NCBI GenBank assembly: GCA_023416585.1 | Contig: JAEZHM010000133.1 | Coordinates: 1 to 40,513, forward strand | Source: Bacillota bacterium | Lineage (GTDB): Bacteria; Bacillota; Clostridia; Christensenellales; Aristaeellaceae | Length of the DNA stretch: 40,513 bases | Reading direction: 5' to 3' | Shown here: positions 8,204-15,974 of the stretch, one piece after another | Layout: each line of letters opens with the position of its first letter | Position numbering within the stretch: the stretch's first letter is position 1 | Program-made: the position numbers and the translations under genes | The notes under the pieces: generated by a model | The model's database searches: none | Told to the model about the DNA's origin: nothing | What the model saw: the letters and a program-made list of their open reading frames with translations, nothing else

Positions 8204-8788
8204 CTACCGATATTCCAATTTTCCCATATATCCACCGCTGTAAGCCGAGGAAGCTTGCATTGCCCCCATATAGGAAGAAGAAGGAGGTGACTGCATTGCT
8301 CCGTTATAAGAAGAATAGGACGGCTTCATTTCGCCCATATTGGAAGATGCATTCTGATAATCACATCTTTTCTGGCACAAGCTGGGAGCTTGCAGCATAG
8401 CTGTCCATATCCTTGTATGGGCATATTCATCACCCAAGATGGAGGTAAACAAATATCGGACATTGGGGTTTGGAGCACACATTGCCAACCCTGCATAGCG
8501 CTCAATGGCGCCTAATTCACCTTGAATCGCAGATTCAACGTCCGCCTGGAAATTTCCCGAAGCTGCCGGACAGTCAGGAGGGGTTGATACGGGTGGGGGG
8601 CATATGCCTAACAATGATGCCTGCAACCGTGCATGGCCATATTCGTCGCCAACAATGCTTGTTACGAGTTCACGCAGGATGTTATTTGGAGCTTCATTGG
8701 CTATCTGAGCATAAAAGCCTGCATCACAGATTTCATCCTGGATAGATGCTTCAATCTGTTCCCTGTAATTTGCACATGGGTTATTCAT
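8204..8788 (-). CDS. Ferritin-fold diiron protein with Ser/Tyr/Met-rich tail
   Basis: A 194-residue protein. Residues up to about 130 form two similar halves that complete a four-helix ferritin-like metal site: an early Glu in IQDEICDAGFYAQIA with DEYGHAR, then IQGELGAIERYAGLA with DEYAHTR (two E-x-x-H motifs). A Pro/Cys linker (CPPPVSTPPDCP) joins the halves. The last 50 residues are low complexity with repeated YMGAMQ/SSYNGAMQ units, as in structural coat proteins. The ATG at 8788 is preferred to 8800, which overlaps the AAAGGA ribosome site. It is divergent from cotJA, with a second ferritin-fold gene downstream of cotJC. I infer a spore-coat or forespore-associated metal or peroxide protein; the exact reaction is unknown. 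Confidence 0.75.
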   Translation of the reverse strand: MNNPCANYREQIEASIQDEICDAGFYAQIANEAPNNILRELVTSIVGDEYGHARLQASLLGICPPPVSTPPDCPAASGNFQADVESAIQGELGAIERYAGLAMCAPNPNVRYLFTSILGDEYAHTRIWTAMLQAPSLCQKRCDYQNASSNMGEMKPSYSSYNGAMQSPPSSSYMGAMQASSAYSGGYMGKLEYR

Positions 8789-8965
8789 GTTTTCAACCAT
8801 CCTTTTGTTGTTTGTATAAAGGGTTGTGCATCAAGGCCTACTTTGGCATGATAGGATCCCCTTCATTTCATCTTATTCATCAAAGATCAAAAAGTTAAGC
8901 CAGTGGTGTAACACAAATGGCGGCGGAATATTATTGAATCTTCAATGTCTATCTGGTAAAAAACG

Positions 8966-9013
8966 TAACGCGTTATAGATCAAAGGAATATTGTAAACTG
9001 TGCCTATGGCACA
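8966..9013. promoter_or_regulatory. Two palindromes in the divergent spore-gene interval
   Basis: TAACGCGTTA (8966-8975) is a perfect 10-bp palindrome, and TGTGCC-TAT-GGCACA (8999-9013) is a perfect 6-bp-arm repeat just before the cotJA ribosome site. They may be operator or leader structures. I could not identify a convincing sigma-E or sigma-K promoter. Confidence 0.4.
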
Positions 9014-9029
9014 CGAAAGGAGAATTGGT

Positions 9030-9428
9030 TTGAGCAATACAATGGCAGGAATGCATAATAGTGGCCGCATTCCTATTAATAACGGCAGACAGAGCATGCA
9101 GATGGGTTGCAGCTCATGTAACTACCAAGAGTATGCTATGCATGGTATGCAAGACAGCAACACTTGCTTCAACCAGGATGCCTCAATGCAGGAAATGCAT
9201 CGGGACCGTTGTGACTGTATTCCGCAAGAAACCAGCATAGAGTGTGTGAATCTTGCGCAAGCGTATGTTCCGTTTCAAAAATTCTGCCACATTTGGCCGC
9301 CCCTTAAGTCATTAATAGCAGGTACAATATTCCCTGAGCTATTTAGCCCATATAAGAAAAGGGAATATGTCAATCTGGAGCCGGAAGTCACATGCGGGAT
9401 GCGCCCGGCGAGGGGAGGCTGCTACTAA
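9030..9428 (+). CDS. cotJA: Spore coat-associated protein CotJA, with N-terminal extension
   Basis: A 132-residue protein whose last 65 residues match CotJA: LAQAYVPFQKF, then SLIAGTIFPELFSPY. The preceding 65 residues are Met/Gln/Asn/Cys-rich (GCSSCNYQEYAMHGMQ) and are not found in the typical roughly 80-residue CotJA. The start is TTG at 9030, because AAAGGAGA at 9016-9023 is correctly spaced; the in-frame GTG at 9000 has no ribosome site and sits in a palindrome. The stop overlaps the cotJB start by one base (TAATG). In Bacillus, cotJ is a mother-cell operon whose products enter the inner coat. The Cys/Met-rich extension could cross-link or bind metal (inference). Confidence 0.85.
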   Translation: MSNTMAGMHNSGRIPINNGRQSMQMGCSSCNYQEYAMHGMQDSNTCFNQDASMQEMHRDRCDCIPQETSIECVNLAQAYVPFQKFCHIWPPLKSLIAGTIFPELFSPYKKREYVNLEPEVTCGMRPARGGCY

Positions 9429-9706
9429 TGGATAGAGATGCGATTTTAAGGGAATTGACAGCACTGGATTTTATGCTGGTTGATCTGGGGCTCTTCTTGG
9501 ATACACATCCAGAAGAAAACGAGGCAGTAGAGCGGTACAATGAGATTTTAGCCAGAGCCAATGTTCTTAGGGAACAATATGAGAGCATTTGCGGACCCCT
9601 ATACTCCTTCCGTTCCTTTAACCGTGGCCATTGGGACTGGTTCCGGGATCCATGGCCGTGGCAATACAGCTTCAACTTTAATTTGCCGGAAGAGGAGTGC
9701 CGCTAA
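9428..9706 (+). CDS. cotJB: Spore coat protein CotJB
   Basis: A 92-residue protein matching CotJB: a helical N-terminal part (ILRELTALDFMLVDLGLFLD, THPEENEAVERYNEI) and an aromatic C-terminus (WDWFRDPWPWQYSFN). The start at 9428 has GGGGAGG upstream and overlaps the cotJA stop, indicating translational coupling. It lies between cotJA and cotJC in the standard order. It is needed with CotJA and CotJC for normal coat composition in Bacillus; no enzymatic activity is known. Confidence 0.92.
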   Translation: MDRDAILRELTALDFMLVDLGLFLDTHPEENEAVERYNEILARANVLREQYESICGPLYSFRSFNRGHWDWFRDPWPWQYSFNFNLPEEECR

Positions 9707-10306
9707 ATGTGGATATATGAAAAAAAACTGGAATACCCTATAAAAATAAAGAACCCGAACCCGGCTATGGCAAAGGTAATCGTAACACAATATGGCGGGC
9801 CGGATGGAGAACTGGCTGCATCTCTTAGGTATCTGAGCCAGCGCTTTTCCATGGTAACGCCTGAGGCGCGGGCTGTTCTTAATGATATCGGCACTGAAGA
9901 GCTTGCTCACTTGGAAATGATTGGCAGCATGGTAAGGCAGCTCACCAAGAATGCCACCATTGAGCAGATCAAGGCTGCCGGGCTGGACTCGTTCTATGCG
10001 GATCATGACAAGGGGGTATATCCCGTAAGCGCGGCAGGCGTTCCTTTTAACGCGGCATATATTCAGGTGAAGGGTGACCCTGTGGCTGATCTGACGGAGG
10101 ACATGGCTGCGGAGCAGAAGGCGCGTGCCACCTATGAATGGCTTATCAATCTGGCAGATGATCCTGAGGTTATTGAACCCTTGAAGTTCCTGCGGGAACG
10201 AGAAGTTGTGCATTTTCAGCGCTTTGGAGAAACGCTTCGCATTGTTCAGGAATTCCTGGCGAGCAAGAAGATTTTCCCTGTTGCCATGCCCAACTGTGAA
10301 AACTAA
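9707..10306 (+). CDS. cotJC: Spore coat manganese-catalase-family protein CotJC
   Basis: A 199-residue ferritin-fold protein of the manganese catalase family. Metal-ligand segments are visible: GELAASLRYLSQR (about residues 30-42), ELAHLEM (about 65), AEQKARATYEWL (about 130) and REVVHFQRF (about 165). The ATG starts immediately after the cotJB stop, with GAGGAG upstream. The family disproportionates hydrogen peroxide, and CotJC-type proteins are coat components of spores. All four ligand regions are intact, so activity is plausible. A terminator follows. Confidence 0.93.
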   Translation: MWIYEKKLEYPIKIKNPNPAMAKVIVTQYGGPDGELAASLRYLSQRFSMVTPEARAVLNDIGTEELAHLEMIGSMVRQLTKNATIEQIKAAGLDSFYADHDKGVYPVSAAGVPFNAAYIQVKGDPVADLTEDMAAEQKARATYEWLINLADDPEVIEPLKFLREREVVHFQRFGETLRIVQEFLASKKIFPVAMPNCEN

Positions 10307-10318
10307 TAACACAAAAAT

Positions 10319-10340
10319 GGGTCGGCAGTGCCGGCCCTTT
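10319..10340 (+). terminator. Terminator after cotJC
   Basis: GGGTCGGC-AGT-GCCGGCCC hairpin (10319-10337, one G-U pair) followed by only TTT, so moderate strength. Confidence 0.6.
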
Positions 10341-10532
10341 CATATTCGATGTGTGATGTCAGAAGATACAAAGGGGATCAATTTAAAATATGAGACAGGG
10401 GAAAATTTGTGCTTGCTTAAGGATCAGCTCCAAACTCATTATTTTCAGTAAAAATCATAGCCAATTGATGGGTGCCGGCAAGTAACCGAAAACTCTTCTT
10501 TGCATAAATTCAATTCAAAGGAGGTTTCAAAT

Positions 10533-11090
10533 ATGATGATGGGAACAGTTATGCAGCGCGCAGACGCATTTATTGACAGCCTTACATGCCGTGTTCAGAA
10601 GCCTTATCCGTCTGCACAAATTCCGGAGAAGAATCAAGCGATTGCAGATATGCTGCTGAATGCTTTTGCTGATGGCGGAAGCGCTGAGATGACAGCAGTC
10701 TCACAATACATTAACCATTCGGATACAATCAAAGATAAAAGCCTGGCCGATATGGTTTTCTGCATTGCGCTGGTTGAAATGAAACATCTTGATTTGGTAG
10801 GAACGATGATTGATTCTCTTGGAGGTGACCTACGCTTTTGGCGCACCAATCATGCCTATTGGAGTGGCGGAGAAGTAGATTATGGGCAAACCGATTGTGA
10901 AAAAATTTCACTAGACATACAAGCGGAAGAGGAAGCCTTGAGTGGATATGAAGAGCTTATTCGGAGTATACGAAAGACAGACGGCCCTGGGGAACAGCAG
11001 GTTGAGCAGGTAATACTAAGAATAATGGAAGACGAGGCGTTCCATCTGCAAATGTTTAAAAACGCTTATGCACGATACTGTTCAGCATAG
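10533..11090 (+). CDS. Ferritin-like (rubrerythrin-fold) diiron protein
   Basis: A 185-residue helical protein with the four expected ligand segments of a ferritin-like site: AEMTAVSQYINH, ALVEMKHLDLVG (E-x-x-H), EEEALSGYEELI and MEDEAFHLQMF (E-x-x-H). It lacks the rubredoxin domain of classical rubrerythrin. The ATG at 10533 has a perfect AAAGGAGG at 10518-10525. It has its own long leader and a strong terminator, so it is probably monocistronic. Proximity to cotJ and to the other ferritin-fold gene suggests a shared spore or oxidative-stress setting (inference). It may store iron or reduce peroxide. Confidence 0.8.
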   Translation: MMMGTVMQRADAFIDSLTCRVQKPYPSAQIPEKNQAIADMLLNAFADGGSAEMTAVSQYINHSDTIKDKSLADMVFCIALVEMKHLDLVGTMIDSLGGDLRFWRTNHAYWSGGEVDYGQTDCEKISLDIQAEEEALSGYEELIRSIRKTDGPGEQQVEQVILRIMEDEAFHLQMFKNAYARYCSA

Positions 11091-11097
11091 GTATCTC

Positions 11098-11127
11098 AAA
11101 AACCGCCGGAAATCGGCGGTTTTTTTA
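11098..11127 (+). terminator. Terminator after the ferritin-like gene
   Basis: Stem AACCGCCG / CGGCGGTT (11101-11108 with 11114-11121) with loop GAAAT and a T-run through 11126. Confidence 0.92.
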
Positions 11128-11529
11128 CTTAGTTGGCAGGCTTATGCCATATATCAACTTGTGTACAATTCGCTGGAGAAGCCGCCTATTGGGAAGCACG
11201 CCAGCTATCCATTCCCAAAATAGACTGATTGATTTTACCTTTGCATGCGCAAACCATAAAAAAATACGGAGGATTCGTACGGCGGCGGCAGCGTATAAGG
11301 GTGCGATATAATTGAGCCTGGTTTATATTCCGGAAAATCTATACACCACTGTCACAGAAAACCGCGCAAGCTTTAATCAGCTTCACAGGGACATTCATGC
11401 ATGCCGTGATGGAAGACGTATTCATCTACAAGCGAGTATGCCGTTGACATCGTATTCTTCCACGGTTTCAACTGTCTTGTGCTTCATCATACCTTGCCCT
11501 CACTTTCGTAATTGATCTGATGGTTTCGA
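11128..11529. other. 400-bp gap without a supported gene
   Basis: Short open frames exist (for example about 11312-11515) but none has a ribosome site or a recognisable sequence. Nothing else is seen. Confidence 0.5.
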
Positions 11530-11557
11530 TTGACTGTATACCTGGTATTAATATACT
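11530..11557 (+). promoter_or_regulatory. Promoter before a 51-residue protein gene
   Basis: TTGACT at 11530-11535, 16-base spacer, TATACT at 11552-11557; the start codon follows 17 bases later. Confidence 0.6.
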
Positions 11558-11574
11558 TGAAGGGAGTGATAACC

Positions 11575-11730
11575 TTGACAAAGAGTCAAACTTCTAAATC
11601 CAATGATGCGGGAAAACGCATCATGCATACATCCAATACAAAGCCCCAAAGAGATCCTAGAGAGCCATCATCTTTTGAAAAATTATTGTCCTTCGCAGGT
11701 TTGTTCGGAATGTATAACAACCACAATTAG
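11575..11730 (+). CDS. Hypothetical 51-residue protein
   Basis: A short basic protein beginning at TTG 11575 (GGGAG at 11562-11566 is well spaced) and ending FEKLLSFAGLFGMYNNHN. The N-terminal half is polar (Lys, Ser, Thr, Asn); the C-terminal half has a small hydrophobic patch. The evidence that it is real is structural: promoter, ribosome site, stop, and a strong terminator 6 bases beyond the stop, all in a row. I do not recognise the family. The spore-coat neighbourhood makes a small sporulation protein possible, but no known SASP motif is seen. Confidence 0.6.
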   Translation: MTKSQTSKSNDAGKRIMHTSNTKPQRDPREPSSFEKLLSFAGLFGMYNNHN

Positions 11731-11736
11731 CCTGCT

Positions 11737-11758
11737 AGCCCGCTTCGGCGGGCTTTTA
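11737..11758 (+). terminator. Terminator after the 51-residue gene
   Basis: AGCCCGC-TTCG-GCGGGCT hairpin (11737-11754) with a stable UUCG loop, followed by TTTTA. Confidence 0.92.
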
Positions 11759-11800
11759 CTTTCAATACCATAGTATATGAATCTGAAGTATTTGATCCTA

Positions 11801-11855
11801 ATAATCACCAGTCTAGCTGTATGAACGATAACCCATACAGCAAGCTGGTGATTAT
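11801..11855. promoter_or_regulatory. Long interrupted hairpin upstream of a small gene
   Basis: An outer 11-bp stem (ATAATCACCAG at 11801-11811 with CTGGTGATTAT at 11845-11855) and an inner 7-bp stem (CTGTATG 11817-11823 with CATACAG 11834-11840) surround a 10-base loop. It lies 140 bases before the 60-residue gene. It may be a structured leader, a small RNA or the end of a tiny mobile repeat; which one is not decidable by eye. Confidence 0.5.
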
Positions 11856-11994
11856 TTCGGAGAAACCCGCAAGAGGTGCAAAACTATTATGCCGAGGAAA
11901 TATGAAATTATGCGGTGAATGGATGTTATTTCTAGATATTAATCATGGCATACGTGGGGAATATAATGAGGAATCAAAAAAGATAGGGGGGATA

Positions 11995-12177
11995 ATGATG
12001 TCACAGAAATATACTGGCTTGCAGGATGCGGTTAACCAGCTGAATCTGGCTGTACAGGAAATCACCCGGGCTCAAAAAGATACAGCCAACTCTTCTTCAA
12101 AGCAGCAGCAATGGATGCAAACAACTCTTGGTGCTGTTAATCACGCAAAACAGATTATAGAATCTTCCATGATGTAA
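11995..12177 (+). CDS. Hypothetical 60-residue Gln-rich helical protein
   Basis: Start at ATG 11995 (a second ATG at 11998), with a purine-rich GGGGGGA site just upstream. The product is predicted all-helical and Gln/Ala/Thr-rich (LQDAVNQLNLAVQEITRAQK), of a size and style like the small CotF-type proteins at 18.5 kb, but I see no firm family match. The frame is open upstream to 11821, but those codons cross the long hairpin and have no ribosome site. A perfect 14-bp terminator 13 bases after the stop supports it as a genuine single-gene unit. Confidence 0.65.
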   Translation: MMSQKYTGLQDAVNQLNLAVQEITRAQKDTANSSSKQQQWMQTTLGAVNHAKQIIESSMM

Positions 12178-12190
12178 GAATCAAACTCTC

Positions 12191-12228
12191 ATGCCAGGCT
12201 GTATAGTCAAATACAGCCTGGCATTTTA
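12191..12228 (+). terminator. Very strong terminator
   Basis: A perfect 14-bp stem, ATGCCAGGCTGTAT with its complement (12191-12204 and 12211-12224), a 6-base loop, then TTTATT. Confidence 0.93.
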
Positions 12229-12485
12229 TTAACCGAATATATGGTACTGCTGCGGCAGCGAGAATTGCTGCGGTACTGCCGACCCCGGGATTTCTCTGGT
12301 TTTTGAATTTTTAATAATTCATTTCCTTCCGAGATCCAGGGTATCAGTTTTCATGGTAAATAATAGGAAATGATTTTTAGGTAGAAGATGCCCTTGGCTT
12401 GCTATGAATCTAGCAATGGGAATATCAGAATGAACACTTCGCCAACTTGATATGTTGTCGGGGAGGGGTTCGCCTGACTCCCGTA

Positions 12486-12564
12486 TGGTGGAGCATAGGA
12501 GACTCGAACCCCTGACCACAACGATGTAAACGTAGCGTGCTATCGAAACATAACTGACGTATGC
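12486..12564 (-). pseudogene. Decayed tRNA-Val (anticodon UAC)
   Basis: On the minus strand the 3' half is tRNA-like: anticodon loop TTTACAT (UAC), T stem and loop AGGGG-TTCGAGT-CTCCT, acceptor ATGCTCC, discriminator A and encoded CCA. The anticodon stem has a T-T mismatch, the D arm does not pair well, and the first three acceptor pairs are lost. It looks like a broken copy or an old integration scar. The rest of 12229-12581 holds no gene I can support. Confidence 0.6.
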
Positions 12565-12581
12565 AATTCATAATTATTCTG

Positions 12582-12923
12582 TTAGCATTTGAATAATATT
12601 GCTGAAAACATTGGCAAACATATTTCCATGGTCATAGTAATGAAACCCTTTGGAGCTTGTCGATTAAAGCTTCTGGCATTCTGCTGCAAAGCTTTCCCGA
12701 TCTTTGCTTTTAAACTGTTTATTGCTTGTTCTTTTGCTTGCGAAATTTGCTCAGTTGTCCACCATGATTGTGCAGGGGCATCATGTCCACAAAACGGACA
12801 ATACACTGCTTCATCAGAAAACAAATTGTTCCAATCATCAGTATTGACTTTAAACTTCGACATGCAATCAATTTTAGGACATTCTTTATCAATGTATCCA
12901 TCCTTATCAGGTGAAATACTCAT
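12582..12923 (-). CDS. Hypothetical zinc-ribbon protein
   Basis: 113 residues from the ATG at 12923. The sequence has two Cys pairs suited to one zinc site: ECPKIDC near residue 13 and VYCPFCGHDAP near residue 38, followed by SWWTTEQISQAKEQA and a basic helix. The ribosome site is weak (GGAA). It lies immediately beyond a tRNA-end/hairpin module, so it probably belongs to a small integrated element. The C-terminus has a different character (ICLPMFSAILFKC) and may be a frayed end. Function unknown; a DNA- or RNA-binding accessory protein of a mobile element is possible. Confidence 0.5.
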   Translation of the reverse strand: MSISPDKDGYIDKECPKIDCMSKFKVNTDDWNNLFSDEAVYCPFCGHDAPAQSWWTTEQISQAKEQAINSLKAKIGKALQQNARSFNRQAPKGFITMTMEICLPMFSAILFKC

Positions 12924-12936
12924 TGATTGTGTATTC

Positions 12937-13036
12937 CAAACGTGTACTTCGGTGTGTACTTGGAGATTGGCAAAGCCCGGAAAACCTTGATTCTCCGGGC
13001 TTTTCGTGTGATCGAGGTGACAGGATCTGAACCTGT
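12937..13036 (-). other. Probable attachment-site remnant (tRNA 3' end, hairpin and arm repeats), copy 1
   Basis: The minus strand carries a T arm ACAGG-TTCAGAT-CCTGT, acceptor half CACCTCG, discriminator A and TCA where CCA is expected (13009-13036). No 5' half exists. A bidirectional hairpin (12972-13003) follows, then GTGTACTT motifs on the plus strand (12943-12950 and again at 12953-12960). The CACCTCG acceptor resembles tRNA-Pro. A second copy with the same layout is at 15975-16076. These features fit attL/attR ends of elements inserted at a tRNA 3' end. Confidence 0.55.
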
Positions 13037-13215
13037 GCATGTTCAATGTTAAGAGACCTGGCCCAGAAGAATCACTTCAGATTATCTGACTGTTGATTTT
13101 TTTGAGGAACTATGGTGCGACCGTAAGATGGTTTCAAATTACTATTCACCGAGTTCTTAAATTTCAGGACGCAACATTGTGTATGATATTATAGGACTTT
13201 AAATGGTATGTATAC

Positions 13216-14340
13216 TCATCGATGATAAACGCTTTCATAATAGCGCTTCACGCCGTCTGCGTAGATGTCGTAATCAATCACAAGCCGCAGGAACATCAAA
13301 ACGCTGTTAGCATCGTGTAATTGTTCTGCTACATGGATATGTTCGCCAAATACGAAGCCTTGTTCCTTAAGTTCATCCGGCTCCACTGCTTTCACGCTCT
13401 CAAGATCAGAGAAGAAGGTAAGAAACTCCTCTTTAACTTTGATTTTTTTCGTATCCAACTTGTAGGCTACCGTTACCTTCCCATCCTCCACCGTAACCAA
13501 TACGGTGCCGATAATATGTACGTTTGAAGCGATCAAAGGAAACGTCTGTACCCCATCCTGCGTCAAATCCACCGGAGTGTACATATACCACTTGTCAGTA
13601 AGATCAGGGGCTTCATCCCGAAAACGCAGGCCAAGAGAGCAGGCTGTGTTGTTCGGCCAGGTCTCGCTCAAGATTGGCACTGTTTTTGTTTCAAGTGTTA
13701 TGCCGCACAGCGTGCAAGTCTTTTCCTGAGTGCCGGTGGCTTTATTCGTTGGGGGTTTCGTAATAACCCATTCGCCCGCCACATGCCTCGATTGCGATAG
13801 GCCCCCGCTAAGCACAGGAATCTCTTCCTTCATTTCCACCTTGCAATAGGTACAGTTGGCTGTTTTTATGCCCGGCGTTAAGCAGGTTGCCTCGGTCATG
13901 ATTGTCCATGGCCCCGGTTCATGCACAACCGGTATTTCGACCGTCTTTATAAGATGTTTGGGTTCACCCTCCGGCGGAATATAGATTATGGAATAAGAAG
14001 CCGTTACATGGTCCGTTACAGTATTAGTGACGCGATATATGGCGGTAATCGTATACGGTGACATATATACCGGATTGATGAACCAGGAACCTCTTCCGCT
14101 GGGGGAAGCCATGCGAAATACCATATCATTTGACATATCATCAATATTCAACATACCTTCGCCGTGGTCATCCGGTACGGTGATTTTGAGAATGATGGCA
14201 AGTGAATCCTCATGGGTTACGCTGGAAGGCACTTTGTCAAAGGAAGCACCGAAATCATCTGCCTTCGACATTTGGGAAGAAAAAAGAACGCAACACAAGG
14301 ATGCAATACAGATTAGAAGGATCAGCCGCAATCGTTTCAT
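13216..14340 (-). CDS. Secreted paralogue A with CxxC motifs
   Basis: A 374-residue exported protein. A signal peptide (Lys/Arg start, long hydrophobic run, about residues 1-27) begins at the ATG at 14340, with GGGGAAA upstream. The N-terminal domain (about 30-150) looks like a beta-rich Ig or sandwich fold. Two copies of a surface-protein Cys motif follow: NCTYCKVEMKEEIPVL and KTCTLCGITLETKTVPIL, of the kind repeated in Firmicutes adhesin-like proteins. The final 190 residues are nearly identical to those of the neighbour at 14355-15509, while the N-termini differ. The upstream gene stops 14 bases before this start, so they form one operon. Role unknown; extracellular binding is plausible. 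Confidence 0.7.
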   Translation of the reverse strand: MKRLRLILLICIASLCCVLFSSQMSKADDFGASFDKVPSSVTHEDSLAIILKITVPDDHGEGMLNIDDMSNDMVFRMASPSGRGSWFINPVYMSPYTITAIYRVTNTVTDHVTASYSIIYIPPEGEPKHLIKTVEIPVVHEPGPWTIMTEATCLTPGIKTANCTYCKVEMKEEIPVLSGGLSQSRHVAGEWVITKPPTNKATGTQEKTCTLCGITLETKTVPILSETWPNNTACSLGLRFRDEAPDLTDKWYMYTPVDLTQDGVQTFPLIASNVHIIGTVLVTVEDGKVTVAYKLDTKKIKVKEEFLTFFSDLESVKAVEPDELKEQGFVFGEHIHVAEQLHDANSVLMFLRLVIDYDIYADGVKRYYESVYHR

Positions 14341-14354
14341 AAGCATTTCCCCTG

Positions 14355-15509
14355 TCACAAAGAGTCCGGACTCTTATTGTACACGCTTTCATAATAGCGC
14401 TTCACACCGTCTGCATAGATGTCGTAATCAATCACTAGCCGTAAAAACATCAGCGAGCTGCCGGCGTTTTGCAGCTTCTCATTCACCGGGAAAGGTTCGT
14501 TCAGCATAAACCCCAAATCCTCCATCTCCCCCGGCTCCACCGTATCCACGCTTGCAAGATCAGGGAGGAAGGTAAGAAACTCCTCCTTCACCTTGATCTT
14601 TTTTGTATCCAGTTTGTAGGCTACCGTTGCCATTCCATCCTCCACCGTAACCAATACCGTGCCGATGATATGTACGTTTGAAGCGATCAAAGGAAACGTC
14701 AATACCCCATCCTGCGTCAAATCCACCGGAGTGTACATATACCACTTGTCGGTAAGATCAGGGGCTTCATCCCGAAAACGCAGTCCAAGAGAGCAAGCTG
14801 TGTTGTTCGGCCAAATCTCGCTTAAGATCGGTACTGTTTTTGTTTCAAGTGTTATGCCGCACAGCGTGCAAGTCCTTTCCTGAGTGCCGGTGGTTTTATT
14901 CGTTGGGGCTTTCGTAATAACCCATTCTCCCGCCACATGCCCCGATTCTAGAAGCCCATTGCCCAGAACGGGAATCTCTTCTTGCATTTCCACATTACAA
15001 AAGGTGCAATTGGTGATTTTCAAACCTTTCGTGTAGCATGTCGGAGCCACCATGGTGATCCATTTCCCAGGATTGTGCTTAACCGTTACTTCGTTGTATT
15101 CGATCAAATGGGCTTGAGGAGCACCTAGCGGCGTGGAGAATATGTGAAAGCGAACTACGATATGATCCGTTACGTCATTGTGTACCGTATACTTAACGGA
15201 TAGTGTCGTTGGTCTACGATCAATAATCATTTCCTTGCCGTATGGCTGGAATGAGGATGAGAGGTACGTCAGCCCTTCATGCATGGGTACTACAGTTGTG
15301 GTGTAAGGCTCTGCGTCTACGGTAAGCTTTACCTCCAGCGATTCGCCATGGGCAACGCTGGCTGGCAATTCGGCCAGGTACGTGTTGAAATTTGTATCGC
15401 CATGGATAAAGTTGGCTGGCATGACCTCAGAAAAGGAAGCATTCGGTTCACAAAGGAGGCAGAACAGTGCCATTATACAGAAAACCGAAATAGACCATAT
15501 TCTTTTCAT
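14355..15509 (-). CDS. Secreted paralogue B with CxxC motifs
   Basis: A 384-residue exported protein and the first gene of the paralogue pair. The start is the ATG at 15509, because AAAGGAA is properly spaced for it and too close to the ATG at 15515. The signal peptide is followed by a divergent beta-rich domain, then NCTFCNVEMQEEIPVL, RTCTLCGITLETKTVPIL and a C-terminal domain containing RFRDEAPDLTDKWYMYTP and LRLVIDYDIYADGVKRYYE. It resembles paralogue A strongly from about residue 185 to the end, but weakly before. No LPxTG or transmembrane anchor is visible, so it is probably released or non-covalently bound. A good promoter lies 44 bases upstream. Confidence 0.7.
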   Translation of the reverse strand: MKRIWSISVFCIMALFCLLCEPNASFSEVMPANFIHGDTNFNTYLAELPASVAHGESLEVKLTVDAEPYTTTVVPMHEGLTYLSSSFQPYGKEMIIDRRPTTLSVKYTVHNDVTDHIVVRFHIFSTPLGAPQAHLIEYNEVTVKHNPGKWITMVAPTCYTKGLKITNCTFCNVEMQEEIPVLGNGLLESGHVAGEWVITKAPTNKTTGTQERTCTLCGITLETKTVPILSEIWPNNTACSLGLRFRDEAPDLTDKWYMYTPVDLTQDGVLTFPLIASNVHIIGTVLVTVEDGMATVAYKLDTKKIKVKEEFLTFLPDLASVDTVEPGEMEDLGFMLNEPFPVNEKLQNAGSSLMFLRLVIDYDIYADGVKRYYESVYNKSPDSL

Positions 15510-15552
15510 AAGCATTTCCTTTATTTCTTTATTAATCCCAAAATTTATGAAC

Positions 15553-15581
15553 ATTCTACCATTATTGATAAAATATTGCAA
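15553..15581 (-). promoter_or_regulatory. Promoter of the secreted paralogue operon
   Basis: On the minus strand: TTGCAA, 17-base spacer, TAGAAT (15553-15558), 44 bases before the start codon. Confidence 0.7.
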
Positions 15582-15595
15582 GAAACTTTTCTCCG

Positions 15596-15636
15596 ATCCT
15601 AACAGAAGCACTTTACTCTAATCCTAACAGAAGCAC
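15596..15636. repeat. Two 16-bp direct repeats, 25-bp period
   Basis: ATCCTAACAGAAGCAC occurs at 15596-15611 and 15621-15636, just upstream of the paralogue promoter. It may be a regulator site or slippage product. The rest of 15640-15970 holds no supported gene. Confidence 0.6.
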
Positions 15637-15974
15637 GAGTACAAGCGTCTTTAATTCAGATTCATCTGTTCATACCCTAAGAATTATTTCATTATGTACC
15701 TACCAGTTGGATACTGAATAGATAACCGAGGAATGGATATGGATATGATACGGTAGCAACCAATGATACTTTTAGTCATTGCAACTTTTTTGCAACTATT
15801 TCTTTCTCATCTGTTCCTGCTGTATCCCTAAAACCCTTTGATTACCTTGAGTTTTCGGGAATATTAATTATGTTTTATAATTCTCTTATTCAGGGTGTCC
15901 AGGGTTTGGATCAGAACTGAGAATATGCTGTTGCATCTTGTAAATTGAAACCTCGGTTTGGAAAAGTGCATGCT

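Noticed and set aside
8036..8290. Plus-strand frame with GGMLYVWGASGETCS, faintly like an NlpC/P60 peptidase
   Set aside because: No ribosome site, no catalytic His context, and it runs antisense into the ferritin-fold gene.
12319..12519. Minus-strand 66-codon frame
   Set aside because: It has no ribosome site, overlaps the decayed tRNA and shows no family resemblance.
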